In this document: in pieces, positions 7,491-15,946 of the stretch | Position numbering within the stretch: position 1 is the stretch's first letter | Layout: each line of letters opens with the position of its first letter | Virus record (IMG/VR): IMGVR_UViG_3300044655_000284 | Location: 1 to 35,583 of that record | DNA: 35,583 nucleotides | From: a virus | Reading direction: 5' to 3' (one strand) | Made by a program: the position numbers and the translations under genes | Notes under the pieces: generated by a model | Database searches by the model: none | What the model was told of the DNA's origin: nothing | The model's input: the letters and a program-made list of their open reading frames with translations, nothing else

Positions 7491-9790
7491 TATTGAACCC
7501 CTACAATTTTGCCGTTCTCATCTCGTACTACTTGCTTGGGTTGGCTTAACTTATCAATCAAAGCGGCTAATACTTGTGCCATCTGATTATTAGAGTTTTG
7601 CATATTCTCTATAACGGGTTGTAAAGGATGGTTTGCCATGTCGTGATACCCCATTGTGTCTTGCATAATCTTAGCCTGCTCAACTGCTTCGGTATATGCT
7701 TCAGTCCCGTCAGTAAAGCCTGCACTAATTCTAGCGGTTTCAATTTTAGTGCTGTTATCAAGGTAAGCCAACAGAATGTCTTTATTGTTTTCCATCTCGG
7801 CTTTCATCTTATCCAACTGTGCTTGCATCTCAAGTTCACGCTGATTGCGTTGGTCTTCTAACTGGAACTTAAGCTGATTCTCTTGGGCTTGGAATTCCTG
7901 TTTAGCCTTCTCAGCTTCGGTTTGAGCCTGAAGCTTTTGTACCTCAAGCTGAGATTGAACCTGCATTTCAGCCTGTTTGGCCTGCATCTGCATCTGCAAC
8001 TTCTGAATTTCAACAGGCGGTGGTTTAGGCTGTCCTTCCATCGCCTTAGCTTTATTTCTAAATTGGTCGGCAGTTTCATCAATTAGCCCTTCCATGCCTT
8101 TACCAGCCTTAAATGCCGTTACTCCAAACTTTAACATTTCCATCAGCAATGGGGTTAGTTCGGGGGCTTGGGTAGCAACTGGCAACGCTTGGTTCATAAA
8201 CTGGCTTAACGCACCTAAGAACTCAATTCTGTCGGCTTTTTCTTGTTGCTCGTCTTGGTAAATCATCGAATCGCTAGTAACTTCAATACGGAAGTTCTTA
8301 GCTGGTTCGTCTTTTAGGAGCTGTAAGGCTTGCGGTACTAACTGTTGGTCTTGTGGGCTTAGTTGCATTGCACCACTAATCTTAACAATCGTATCGTCAG
8401 TAAAGTGTTTGCAAATAATCTGAGCCTTGATACTTAGGAGTTCCGTAGCAAAGTCCACTACTGCGTGTTGCATGGTCTTAAGTCTGCCTGCTGCATTATT
8501 AGACTTAATTATCTGTGCCCCTAGTGTTTCATTGGGGTCGGTCTGCCCACGCTGAATGTCGGCAATACCCATAATCTCGTAAATCTGACTCTTAACTTGC
8601 TCCATTGCTTGATAGCACATAGTCAAGGCTTGGGCGATTGGGGTTATATCTACAAGGTCAATAGCCCCTTTCATGCCTTGTTTTTCAGCAAAAGCAGCCC
8701 AGTTCTTAACTGGAATCAGGGTATTGTTCTCACCTTCAGAGAATAGTCGGGCAAGGCTAGGTTCGGAAGCATCATAGACACCCCGTACTTTTAATGCGTT
8801 AATAAAGCCATCTATGCGGTCAGCAAGCGTGTCTAATTGCTTGGCTTGGTCTTGGTATAGAACAAAGTCAGGAATCGGCTCTAGGCTGTCTGTAGTCAAT
8901 GTAGCGTACATTGGTTTTGGACATGGAAAGAATCCCTCTAATTGTAATGGGTCATCCTTTTCATCAAGGATTTCACCCATAGACTTGCTAACCCAAAAGA
9001 CTTTGCCTTGTTCTTTATCCCAAATCTCATAAATACAGGCTTGGAAATGCTCGGCAGTCATCTGTTTGGTAGCCCATTTATCGCTATCAGGCTTGGTATC
9101 TAGGGGGATTTTGCTACCAACTTCTTCGCCAAAGCGGTCAATCAGAGCTTGTCTGCTCATATAGACTTTACGCCATACGGCTGTTACTTCTTCCCAAGTC
9201 CTGCCAACAGTATGGCCAAAATCACGCCAATGGACATAATCAACAGGGGCACACTCATATTCAATGCGTTCTTCCGACTCCACCAGTTCAGCGTTTTCCG
9301 TTTCTGCTTCATCGGCATCCTCTGTTATTTGTAATCCGTTACCTTCATCTTGACCTGCTAGACCATCTCTTGTGGCACTTTGCTCTGCAACAATGTGTGG
9401 TTCGTAGCGTACCCATGCCGTTCCACGACCACCTAATAAGCGGTCAAGAACTGAGTTATCCATAGCGGAACGATAGTCATGGTAATGCTCAACCTCGTAC
9501 TCTAAAGCCCGTTCTAGCATCATAGAAGCGACTCGACCAATAGGGTCGTTATCTCTAAATCTACGGCTTACATCGGGGCGAGGAAGTCTAGCAAAGATGG
9601 CAGGCTTGATAACCTGAACATTTGACCAAAGAATATTAAAGCGAGCATTGGGGTTATTACGGGTACGGCTGTCATCACGATAACGCTTAATGATTCGGGG
9701 AACTCTAGCTTCCCATTCCCTAAATGACTTGTCGTATTGGGCTATACAGTTATACCAGTCCTCATAAGTCTTGTTAAGCGTATCTTGCAT
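7490..9790 (-). CDS. Portal protein (P22-like podoviral type)
   Basis: A 766-aa protein directly after terL, which is the usual portal location. The N-terminus (WEARVPRIIKRYRDD, then NILWSNVQVIKPAIFARLPRP) and the region GIADIQRGQTDPNETLGAQI match large podoviral portals that form the dodecameric DNA-entry ring. Residues of about 590-690 form a very Gln/Glu/Lys-rich coiled coil (KLQMQMQAKQAEMQVQSQLE and similar), plausibly the C-terminal barrel or helical extension. Start ATG at 9790 has AAAGG upstream, and the stop overlaps the next ATG as TAATG. Confidence 0.9.
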   Translation of the reverse strand: MQDTLNKTYEDWYNCIAQYDKSFREWEARVPRIIKRYRDDSRTRNNPNARFNILWSNVQVIKPAIFARLPRPDVSRRFRDNDPIGRVASMMLERALEYEVEHYHDYRSAMDNSVLDRLLGGRGTAWVRYEPHIVAEQSATRDGLAGQDEGNGLQITEDADEAETENAELVESEERIEYECAPVDYVHWRDFGHTVGRTWEEVTAVWRKVYMSRQALIDRFGEEVGSKIPLDTKPDSDKWATKQMTAEHFQACIYEIWDKEQGKVFWVSKSMGEILDEKDDPLQLEGFFPCPKPMYATLTTDSLEPIPDFVLYQDQAKQLDTLADRIDGFINALKVRGVYDASEPSLARLFSEGENNTLIPVKNWAAFAEKQGMKGAIDLVDITPIAQALTMCYQAMEQVKSQIYEIMGIADIQRGQTDPNETLGAQIIKSNNAAGRLKTMQHAVVDFATELLSIKAQIICKHFTDDTIVKISGAMQLSPQDQQLVPQALQLLKDEPAKNFRIEVTSDSMIYQDEQQEKADRIEFLGALSQFMNQALPVATQAPELTPLLMEMLKFGVTAFKAGKGMEGLIDETADQFRNKAKAMEGQPKPPPVEIQKLQMQMQAKQAEMQVQSQLEVQKLQAQTEAEKAKQEFQAQENQLKFQLEDQRNQRELEMQAQLDKMKAEMENNKDILLAYLDNSTKIETARISAGFTDGTEAYTEAVEQAKIMQDTMGYHDMANHPLQPVIENMQNSNNQMAQVLAALIDKLSQPKQVVRDENGKIVGVQ

Positions 9791-9792
9791 GG

Positions 9793-11157
9793 TTAGTACC
9801 TTTGATTAGTAATGCGTGGCGTAGATTTCCACATTTCTTCTAATGTCACTTCATTCTGTCCAACAGTAATGCCACGAATCGGTGCGTTTTGTCTTGCAAT
9901 TTCTGATTCGTCTTGCCAAGCCACAGAAAGCATCCTAAAAGCATCCGCTCCATGACTTGTCCAATCATGTCTAGGCTTATCTCGAAATACTTTCTTATCT
10001 TCATCGTATTCCCTTTGGTACTGTCGCAAACATTCAATGCCTTCTTGACACTTCATTCCATCAAACCAAGTCCTAGCTAATGCCATTCGTGTAGCTTGTA
10101 TGCCGTCTTGAAGTCCAAGATTAGGTACTATTTTAAACAAATTACCACTTTTTTGGGGTAATTTATCAATTAATTGTTCGATTATGCTCTTTCCACCGCT
10201 TGCCAAAGTCTTGGCTCGTGCATCGTGAGGTAGCCAATGTGTGCCATATTCGTATGGTCGTTCTTTAATTTGGTTAGCGTAATAGACAATCGGTTGCCCA
10301 TGTGCTTCGTGGTAATCCAATACCCGTATCTCTCCATGTACGACTTGATACCACCATATAGCCGTAGCATCGTTATAGCCTAAGTCCCAAGCAGTATGGA
10401 CAGGGAATAGGGTATCGCACTCAACTTTGGTGATTCTGTCAGCATCGGTAAGTAATCGCATTTCAACGCCATATATAGCACCCAGTATGGCAGCTTCAAA
10501 ACTACATTCAAACTCTTGTTGGTACTGGTCAATAGTCATCAGCTTTAATGCGTCATCCAGTTCTTCTTGGTCAATGATGTTGGTTTGGCTTGCCCGTAAT
10601 ACTTTGGAATACCACTCATTAGGGTTTAGGGTGGCGTACTGGTATATGTCGTAAAAGGTATTGTGACCCTTTGGTGTACCAATAAACACAGCCCAACCCC
10701 GTCTATCGGATAGCAATGGGCGAATGACCTCACCCCATAGACTAGGCTTTGTGTCGGCCATTTCGTCAATAATTACGCCGTCGAGGTAGTTTCCACGCAA
10801 GCTGTCAGGAGAATCGCCACCAAATAGCCTTATGCGTGAGCCATTCATAAGCTCTACCCATAGTTCTGAAATGTTATGGTTGACCCGTACAGGCTCGGAA
10901 TACCGCATCAAATAATCCCAAGCAATAGACTTAGCCTGAGCGTAGTACGGGGCTATATAAGCGTACCTAGCGTTATCTTTGCCCTCGTTAATAGCTCGTA
11001 GCAATAAGTCGTTAATACACGCAACAGTCTTACCACAGCGTCTATGAGCAACAATCACAGCCCAACGCTGTTGTCTAGTGTGGAAATCCCAAAATACCTT
11101 GCGTGGCCAGTAATCTATTTCATGCTCTAGCTCGTCAGAGCAGATGGCATTTTCCAT
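9793..11157 (-). CDS. terL: Terminase large subunit
   Basis: A 454-aa DNA-packaging motor. The N-terminal ATPase has Walker A AHRRCGKT (residues 37-44), Walker B GVIIDE (127-132) and the coupling motif FIGTPKG (158-164). The C-terminal RNase H-like nuclease shows HTAWDLGYND with Asp258, and a late acidic pair around Asp398/Asp405 (HDWTSHGADAF). All hallmark parts are intact. The ATG at 11157 overlaps the terS end by 31 nt, a usual arrangement. TerL docks on the portal encoded next and cuts and translocates genome concatemers. The packaging type cannot be decided from sequence alone; circular permutation would fit headful packaging. Confidence 0.95.
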   Translation of the reverse strand: MENAICSDELEHEIDYWPRKVFWDFHTRQQRWAVIVAHRRCGKTVACINDLLLRAINEGKDNARYAYIAPYYAQAKSIAWDYLMRYSEPVRVNHNISELWVELMNGSRIRLFGGDSPDSLRGNYLDGVIIDEMADTKPSLWGEVIRPLLSDRRGWAVFIGTPKGHNTFYDIYQYATLNPNEWYSKVLRASQTNIIDQEELDDALKLMTIDQYQQEFECSFEAAILGAIYGVEMRLLTDADRITKVECDTLFPVHTAWDLGYNDATAIWWYQVVHGEIRVLDYHEAHGQPIVYYANQIKERPYEYGTHWLPHDARAKTLASGGKSIIEQLIDKLPQKSGNLFKIVPNLGLQDGIQATRMALARTWFDGMKCQEGIECLRQYQREYDEDKKVFRDKPRHDWTSHGADAFRMLSVAWQDESEIARQNAPIRGITVGQNEVTLEEMWKSTPRITNQRY

Positions 11158-11432
11158 GTAACTGTGTGCTTAATAGGTTGTTTTTGGTCGCCTGCCACTT
11201 CAGTACGGGCAAGTTTAGGCATTGTGTATTCAAGGGCTTTGAAATAAAGGTCTAACCGCTTGGCGGGGTCGTCTATCTCATTTAGCCATGAATCAAGCTT
11301 ATCTGCGTTAGCAGAGGTAAAGGCTGCAATGGCTTGTTTCACCTCAATGGTGACCTTATTAGACGCTCCTGTGGGCCTTCCAGCCCCTTCACGCCTACCG
11401 CCTTTGATAGATTTTGATTTTTTATCATCCAT
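11127..11432 (-). CDS. terS: Terminase small subunit-like DNA-binding protein
   Basis: A 101-aa protein beginning with a Lys/Gly-rich arm and the motif GGRREGAGRPTGASNKVT, shared by many phage terminase small subunits and related DNA-binding proteins (the GRP-K type). A helical remainder (LDLYFKALEYTMPKLA) could form the oligomerisation region. It lies directly before terL and overlaps it. It would recognise the packaging site and load TerL. The exact family is uncertain, but position and motif together make the call likely. Confidence 0.8.
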   Translation of the reverse strand: MDDKKSKSIKGGRREGAGRPTGASNKVTIEVKQAIAAFTSANADKLDSWLNEIDDPAKRLDLYFKALEYTMPKLARTEVAGDQKQPIKHTVTWKMPSALTS

Positions 11433-11471
11433 ACTTATCCAAGTGATTGATTAAGTTAGGGTAATTCTATA

Positions 11472-11606
11472 TTACTTTTGTTTCTTTTGTAACTGTTCTT
11501 TAATTATTTCTTTGCGGGTTGGTTTGGCTTGTGCGAACTTAGCGTTGAGATTATCAACGAGTTCTTGTGCCCAATGTGGCTCAGTAGGTTTATTTGCTTG
11601 CTTCAT
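11472..11606 (-). CDS. Small basic protein between the zeta-like gene and terS
   Basis: A 44-aa open frame that starts with ATG at 11606, overlapping the zeta-like gene's stop by 17 nt. The product begins MKQANKPTEPHWAQELVDN and ends in a Lys/Gln-rich helix. Its length, helical content and tight overlap suggest a real small gene, but I do not recognise it. A 39-bp gap follows before terS. Confidence 0.5.
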   Translation of the reverse strand: MKQANKPTEPHWAQELVDNLNAKFAQAKPTRKEIIKEQLQKKQK

Positions 11607-12648
11607 ACACTTCCTTAGTTATTTTACCAGCTTTAAATTCTTCTTCCAAAGCGTTACGCAGTTGTTTTTCAAGGGATTTTGTATCAAGTTTTGGCAACCC
11701 TTCTAATGTTGATATGCGGGCCTGCCCTTTACCTAATGAGTTATCTACTACTGCCATACGCACATTAGGATTGTCTTTATAAATATCCATTAATTGCGGC
11801 ATAACTTCTTTGCTTCCAGTATGGGTACGAATATGCTCTTTTAATGGTACTGTGCGGCCTGTGCCAAAATCAGCAATTTGACGCATAGCCCTACTAAGTG
11901 AGCCAAGTCTTAAAGATTCTACAGGGTCACGATAGGTATAAACCAAATCTACTTTGCGGCCAGCTTCTAAAGCTTGGTCAATCTTTTTGCGGGCAGATTC
12001 CAGTTTGTTCATGTTAGTGTCATAGACTATTTCAGCTTGTCTAGCAACATTTGGTAGAGTTTCGCCTAATGATGAAGTCTTACCTGCACCTGTACCACCG
12101 CCAGTAAACAACACGCTTGCGTTTGGTTGGGCGGGTTTTGCTAATAAATCAGCATAGTAGCGTTTAATAAAGGCACTAGCAGGTTCGTGTACATTTGCCG
12201 ACAATGTGCGGTTTTTTAGGTAATCTTCGCTAAGTTCTCTAGCAATGTCAGTATTTAATACTTTACCGCCTTGTGAGTCTTTCAAGGCTTTGTATTGTTC
12301 TACAAGGCTTGGGTAGTCTTTATCTAGCCTAGTTTGTAATCTCATGCCAATTTCATCTAATGCAGGAGCTACAGTTTTTGGTGTTCTTCTAAGGGTATTT
12401 GCTAGTATTGCGGCAGGTGCAGCCATAGCAGCAATGTTTACTGGTTCGCCAGCTTGGCGGCCTTCAAGGTATGCGGCTGCGTTAGGGTCTAGCACCGACA
12501 TATTAGGCTGTTGGGGAAAACCTGCGGCAGATGATAAAAAGCCTTCTGCGTACCCGCCCTGTGGTTGTGGCACAGTTTTATTGGGCATTTGAGGGTAGCC
12601 TACAAAAGCACCACCCTGAAGCCTTAAAAGCTCTGCCATCTTAGACAT
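11590..12648 (-). CDS. Zeta-toxin-like P-loop kinase domain protein
   Basis: A 352-aa protein. The C-terminal half carries a Walker A GGGTGAGKTS (residues 183-192) followed by a zeta/PezT-like layout: VYDTNM after strand 2, YRDPVESL, then R-rich helices and a late VDNS. This suggests a nucleotide-dependent kinase related to zeta toxins, which phosphorylate UDP-N-acetylglucosamine. The N-terminal 90 residues are Gly/Pro/Ala-rich and look like virion proteins of this phage rather than an antitoxin. No epsilon-like antitoxin precedes it. Its start directly follows the preceding stop. It could be a virion-associated effector or a cell-wall/nucleotide modifier; activity is not proven. Confidence 0.7.
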   Translation of the reverse strand: MSKMAELLRLQGGAFVGYPQMPNKTVPQPQGGYAEGFLSSAAGFPQQPNMSVLDPNAAAYLEGRQAGEPVNIAAMAAPAAILANTLRRTPKTVAPALDEIGMRLQTRLDKDYPSLVEQYKALKDSQGGKVLNTDIARELSEDYLKNRTLSANVHEPASAFIKRYYADLLAKPAQPNASVLFTGGGTGAGKTSSLGETLPNVARQAEIVYDTNMNKLESARKKIDQALEAGRKVDLVYTYRDPVESLRLGSLSRAMRQIADFGTGRTVPLKEHIRTHTGSKEVMPQLMDIYKDNPNVRMAVVDNSLGKGQARISTLEGLPKLDTKSLEKQLRNALEEEFKAGKITKEVYEASK

Positions 12649-12795
12649 TTAAGCAATGTCCTTTTGGAACTTATTAAAGTGGGATAGTAGTGCAGCTTTA
12701 CGCTTTTCCCGTTTAGATTGGTTCTTTTCTAAGGTTGTTTCTTTGTGCGGTTGCAACAAAGAGTTCTCAGGTTTAATCTTTTCTTTTTTAAACAT
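12649..12795 (-). CDS. Small basic protein
   Basis: A 48-aa Lys-rich, probably helical protein (starts MFKKEKIKPENSLLQPHKET). Its ATG overlaps the stop of the preceding gene as TAATG, and its own stop abuts the zeta-like gene's ATG, so all three are translationally linked. The high charge suggests nucleic-acid or virion-core binding. Family unknown. Confidence 0.6.
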   Translation of the reverse strand: MFKKEKIKPENSLLQPHKETTLEKNQSKREKRKAALLSHFNKFQKDIA

Positions 12796-12974
12796 TACAT
12801 ATCCTTCATAGCGTCAGCAATCATTTGCCTGCGGGGTTTAGCGGTCTTGGCGGATTCTTTAAAGTCTTTAGCGGATGGTCTGCCTTCCTCGCCAGCTTTC
12901 TTCATCTTTTCGCCTGAGCCAGCCTTAATCCTAGCCCTCTTGCGGTGAATATTGGCATAGAGTCCGTCTTTCAT
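12795..12974 (-). CDS. Small conserved phage protein (KDGLYANIH type)
   Basis: A 59-aa protein beginning MKDGLYANIHRKRARIKAGS, a motif I recognise as recurring in small basic proteins of many tailed phages, usually near packaging genes. The rest is Lys/Arg-rich and ends MIADAMKDM. Its start overlaps the preceding stop as ATGA and its stop overlaps the next ATG as TAATG. No function is established. Confidence 0.7.
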   Translation of the reverse strand: MKDGLYANIHRKRARIKAGSGEKMKKAGEEGRPSAKDFKESAKTAKPRRQMIADAMKDM

Positions 12975-13156
12975 GCTTTCTCCTCAATATAACGAGCATA
13001 AGCATCTTCTAGCTTAGATTTGCGGTTGCCTTTGGCGTTTTCCCGTTGTACTGACAATGCAATCGCTACGGCTTGTTTCTTAGGTTTGCCAGCTTTCATC
13101 TCAGCTTTGATGTTCTTGCCGACTGCTTCCTTACTGCCTGATTTCATTAATGGCAT
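12971..13156 (-). CDS. Small conserved phage protein (KPKKQAVAIA type)
   Basis: A 61-aa protein (MPLMKSGSKEAVGKNIKAEM, then AGKPKKQAVAIALSV). The combination of an initial MPLxKSxS and a GKPxKQAVAIA motif is common in small proteins of unknown function in environmental phages, often next to the previous family, as here. It has a clean AAAGGA Shine-Dalgarno and overlaps the next start by ATGA. Confidence 0.75.
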   Translation of the reverse strand: MPLMKSGSKEAVGKNIKAEMKAGKPKKQAVAIALSVQRENAKGNRKSKLEDAYARYIEEKA

Positions 13157-13167
13157 AAAATATCCTT

Positions 13168-13524
13168 TTATTTCAAAAACTTAAGTTTATAAGTCGTGGT
13201 GTTAATCAGGTCAGCGATTTCATCAATCAAGTTCTGTAGTTCAGAATCTTGCGGTAAATCTTGGCGGGCATCGGCAACAAAGTTTTGTAGGGATTCTAGG
13301 TATTTGAGCGGGTCTTTGGGTTGGTGGTACACGCTTGGGAATGTCGTGAACTTGCCGTATTTGCCCATGTAGGCTTCAGCAAACGCATCGGTTACTTCTA
13401 CAATGCCATCGTAATACTCGCCCAAAGCGATGTGCTTGGAATAGGAATCGGTGTTCCAATGAAAAAAATGCGTATTAGTCGCAGAATGTAGTAATGTAGC
13501 TACAAATAATGCACAGTTTTCCAT
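13168..13524 (-). CDS. Ferritin/Dps-like four-helix protein (DUF5856-like)
   Basis: A 118-aa protein. The early pattern LLHSATNTHFFHWNTDSYSKH, followed by ALGEYYDGI, is the His/Trp-rich first helix pair of Dps-like and DUF5856-like proteins of phages. Dps proteins bind DNA and oxidise iron; the His and acidic residues could form a metal site, but I cannot confirm a ferroxidase centre. Start ATG at 13524 has AGGAG upstream. It may protect or compact DNA, or simply be structural. Family call moderate, function inferred. Confidence 0.7.
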   Translation of the reverse strand: MENCALFVATLLHSATNTHFFHWNTDSYSKHIALGEYYDGIVEVTDAFAEAYMGKYGKFTTFPSVYHQPKDPLKYLESLQNFVADARQDLPQDSELQNLIDEIADLINTTTYKLKFLK

Positions 13525-13552
13525 TGAAATCTCCTGTATTTACCCAATTATA

Positions 13553-14233
13553 TTAGGTTTTCTGCAAAATCCATACACTCCAATACGGATATTCATTAAA
13601 AAAGTTAGTGTCTTTATCGGCTGTTGGTTTGTATTTAGACCTAACAAATTTGTTATAAGCTTCTACATCAAACATAAATCCATGCTTGGCAAACAGTCTA
13701 TACCAGTATTCAATCGGCTGAATATTCACATGGGTCGGGTCACCCATGTACATCTCTTTGGTTTCCCCATCTTTTACTGCGTCTAAACAAATAAACACAC
13801 GCCCTGTTTTCTTGATAATTCTTGAAAATTCTTGAAGTATGGCATCCATGTGTTTTTCAGGGATATGTTCTAAGACTTGGGCGGTATGCACCAAATCAAC
13901 GCTTTCAGTTAAGGCGGGGGTGTCAGAGATTGAGCCACAATGCAATTCGTTGACATAGAACCCAAAGTGGGTACGACCATGCCCAATCATGTATTCATTT
14001 AAATCTACCCCTAAAACACGCATATTGAGCTTTTGAAAGCCTTTTAGGATAGAACCACACGCACACCCAGCATCTACTACAAAGCCTTCTCGTGGCGTTT
14101 TACAGGCTTCTGTGACCATTTTGGCGTATTCCTCTTGCCAATAGCCATGCCCAAGATAATCTAAACCAGCATCTTTATGCTCGTCATAGTAGTCTTTGGT
14201 GTACTCCGTAACTTTAAGATTGTTCACTAACAC
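13553..14233 (-). CDS. SAM-dependent methyltransferase (class I)
   Basis: A 226-aa Rossmann-fold methyltransferase. Motif I is VVDAGCACGS (residues 52-61), the acidic end of strand 2 is GVDLNE (75-80), and the post-I region VDLVHTAQVLEHI is the usual motif of methyltransferase type 11/12 enzymes. The target could be a small molecule, a sugar or a protein; no DNA-methylase signature such as DPPY is present. The start is GTG at 14233 with TAGGA seven bases upstream; it overlaps the VRR-NUC gene by 20 nt. Confidence 0.85.
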   Translation of the reverse strand: MLVNNLKVTEYTKDYYDEHKDAGLDYLGHGYWQEEYAKMVTEACKTPREGFVVDAGCACGSILKGFQKLNMRVLGVDLNEYMIGHGRTHFGFYVNELHCGSISDTPALTESVDLVHTAQVLEHIPEKHMDAILQEFSRIIKKTGRVFICLDAVKDGETKEMYMGDPTHVNIQPIEYWYRLFAKHGFMFDVEAYNKFVRSKYKPTADKDTNFFNEYPYWSVWILQKT

Positions 14234-14507
14234 GAATTAGTCCTATGGTTCTAAGTGCAGCTTCAGGTGAATCAACCCGACTTAGTGGGCCACCCTTCCA
14301 GTTCGCAATAAACTTTAATTGGTCTGCGGTGAATTTGGCTTTGGCATCCCGTTTTACTTCCATCAAGATTGTTTCTCCGTTAAAGCACACCATTAAATCG
14401 GGGATTCCTCGACCAACCATAGATAAAATATAGACATCAGCACCCGCATCTCTTAGGGTTTTTACTATTTCGGTTTGATTTATGTCAGTTCTTTTAGCGT
14501 ATGCCAT
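14214..14507 (-). CDS. VRR-NUC domain nuclease
   Basis: A 97-aa stand-alone PD-(D/E)XK nuclease. It shows GIPDL (residues 34-38, catalytic Asp37), the E-x-K pair MEVKRD (Glu50, Lys52) and downstream Gln63, in the VRR-NUC order. Phage proteins of this size resemble Holliday-junction or replication-repair nucleases that often pair with a helicase; no helicase is visible here. It is the first gene of the leftward late unit, divergent from the phosphoesterase across a 57-bp gap. It may process branched DNA before packaging (inference). Confidence 0.85.
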   Translation of the reverse strand: MAYAKRTDINQTEIVKTLRDAGADVYILSMVGRGIPDLMVCFNGETILMEVKRDAKAKFTADQLKFIANWKGGPLSRVDSPEAALRTIGLIRVSEQS

Positions 14508-14534
14508 TGTTTATTAACAATATTCGGTTAATAT
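14507..14534 (+). promoter_or_regulatory. Sigma70-type promoter with dyad for the rightward phosphoesterase pair
   Basis: TTGTTT (14507-14512), a 16-nt spacer, and TAATAT (14529-14534). An inverted repeat ATTAAC/GTTAAT (14513-14518 and 14527-14532, 8-nt gap) overlaps it. The -10 matches the early promoters exactly, but the dyad has different spacing, so it may be bound by another regulator. Transcription would begin near 14541, before the ATG at 14565. Confidence 0.55.
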
Positions 14535-14564
14535 ATGCTAACTTTATCACGATTAGGGTCGTAT

Positions 14565-15596
14565 ATGGCTAAAAATCAGTATGGTGATTACATTAGTGAT
14601 GACATATTTATAGAGAAATGGCAAGAATATCCTAGCCCTACGGCATTGGCAGAACACTTAGGCATAGGTGTTCGGGCAGTTATGAATCGTAGGCGGTCAG
14701 TTGAGATAAGACACAACATAACGCTAGCAACCGACATTAGTTACAAAGTAGAAAAAAGCAAAGAATATATTGAAAGAGCTAGAGCAGAAAAGGCAAAACG
14801 CCAAGAATTGTTACAAGAACGATTAGATGCCACTACCCATAGCGTTAGACGGGGTATGGAGCTAGAAAAGGGTCGGGTCATCATATTTTCCGATGCCCAC
14901 TTTACCGATTGCACTACTACAGGGTTTAAAGCCTTAATCAAGTTTATAGAGCATTTCAAGCCCAAAGCCATTATCTGTAACGGAGATGCATTTGATGGGG
15001 CTGTATTGAGTCGTTTTCCAAAGATTAACTATGACCGCCAACCTAGCGTTTTAGACGAACTGAACTACTGTAAAACGCATTTAGACGCTATTGAAAAGGT
15101 AAGACCATCGGGCTGTCGGCTGATTTGGACACTAGGTAATCACGATATGCGTTATGAGTCAGCTTTGGTGGCTCGTGCCCCTGAGTTTTCGGGGGTGGAT
15201 GGCTTTAACCTAAAGTACCATTTCCCTCATTGGGAAACTTGTTGGTCGTTTTGGGTCAATGAGGATACTGTAATTAAACACAGGCATAAAGGCGGTAGAT
15301 ACGCAGGCTATAACAATGTCCAAGCCAGTTTTAGTAATATCTTTACTGGGCATACCCATGTCTTGACTCTCAGTCCAATATCAACTTTTGACCAAAAGAC
15401 TTACTGGGGTGTGCAAACAGGTACTTTAGCGGATGTCAACGCAGATAGCTTTAGCTACACAGAGGACAATGCAAAAGATTGGCGACAAGGGTTTGTGATG
15501 GCTTCGTGGGAGCGTGGTCGCTTGCTAATGCCTGAGATGATTCAGGTATGTGGGGAAAACGAGGTAGAGTTTCGTGGTGAGATATTAGAAGTATGA
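14565..15596 (+). CDS. Calcineurin-like metallophosphoesterase with N-terminal HTH-like region
   Basis: I chose ATG 14565 because AGGG lies six bases upstream and an earlier ATG (14535) lies at or before the predicted transcription start. The 343-aa protein has metallophosphoesterase motifs in order: SDAHF (D110, H112), NGDAFDG (G140, D141), LGNHD (191-194), a His pair in IKHRHKGG, and TGHTHV (262-265). Residues 18-45 (PSPTALAEHLGIGVRAVMNR) look like a helix-turn-helix. The reaction is probably hydrolysis of a phosphodiester or phosphomonoester at a two-metal site; the substrate is unknown. It is coupled by ATGA to the SprT-like gene. Confidence 0.9.
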   Translation: MAKNQYGDYISDDIFIEKWQEYPSPTALAEHLGIGVRAVMNRRRSVEIRHNITLATDISYKVEKSKEYIERARAEKAKRQELLQERLDATTHSVRRGMELEKGRVIIFSDAHFTDCTTTGFKALIKFIEHFKPKAIICNGDAFDGAVLSRFPKINYDRQPSVLDELNYCKTHLDAIEKVRPSGCRLIWTLGNHDMRYESALVARAPEFSGVDGFNLKYHFPHWETCWSFWVNEDTVIKHRHKGGRYAGYNNVQASFSNIFTGHTHVLTLSPISTFDQKTYWGVQTGTLADVNADSFSYTEDNAKDWRQGFVMASWERGRLLMPEMIQVCGENEVEFRGEILEV

Positions 15597-15946
15597 AAAT
15601 AACGCCCAAGATTATCGAAAACATTTATGCAATGCTGTATTGCTGCGAGCCGTTTGCGTCTTGGGATTTGCCCCTACCTGAAGAATGTAAGTTTATTGTG
15701 GATAGCGACTTTGACGCTATGGGCACATATTTGTATGACGATGGGGAGTCCCACGCCCATACGATTACTATATCTGACGCTAGGTGTGGGCATTTAGACA
15801 CAGTAATTAGGACTATGGCCCATGAGATGATTCACGCTAGTCGGTGGAATACTGCCACCCAAGCATGGACTAAGCACGATAAGACTTTCAGGAATCGGGC
15901 TAAAGCGGTGGCTACCGAGCTTGGCTTTGACCCATTAGAGCTTTGA
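15593..15946 (+). CDS. SprT-like zinc metallopeptidase
   Basis: A 117-aa protein with the zincin motif AHEMIH (HExxH, residues 77-81) and a later His95 in KHDKTFR that could be the third ligand, as in SprT/Spartan-like domains. Such domains digest proteins crosslinked to DNA in cells; small phage versions are common but their target is not known. It starts inside the phosphoesterase stop (ATGA) and its 3' end overlaps the convergent Ref-like gene by 35 nt. Confidence 0.85.
   Translation: MKITPKIIENIYAMLYCCEPFASWDLPLPEECKFIVDSDFDAMGTYLYDDGESHAHTITISDARCGHLDTVIRTMAHEMIHASRWNTATQAWTKHDKTFRNRAKAVATELGFDPLEL

Noticed and set aside
6850-7593. A 247-codon open frame opposite the fibre-like gene
   Set aside because: It is the antisense reading of Thr/Val/Gly repeats; it has no ribosome-binding site, has repetitive Pro/Val composition and lies wholly over well-supported genes.
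11433-11471. A fifth operator before terS (TAACTTAATC)
   Set aside because: Only one half-site resembles the TTAAG-N4-CTTAA palindrome and no -35/-10 pair lies with it.
14535-14564. Upstream ATG start for the phosphoesterase
   Set aside because: It has no ribosome-binding site and lies before the predicted transcription start; ATG 14565 has AGGG at good spacing.
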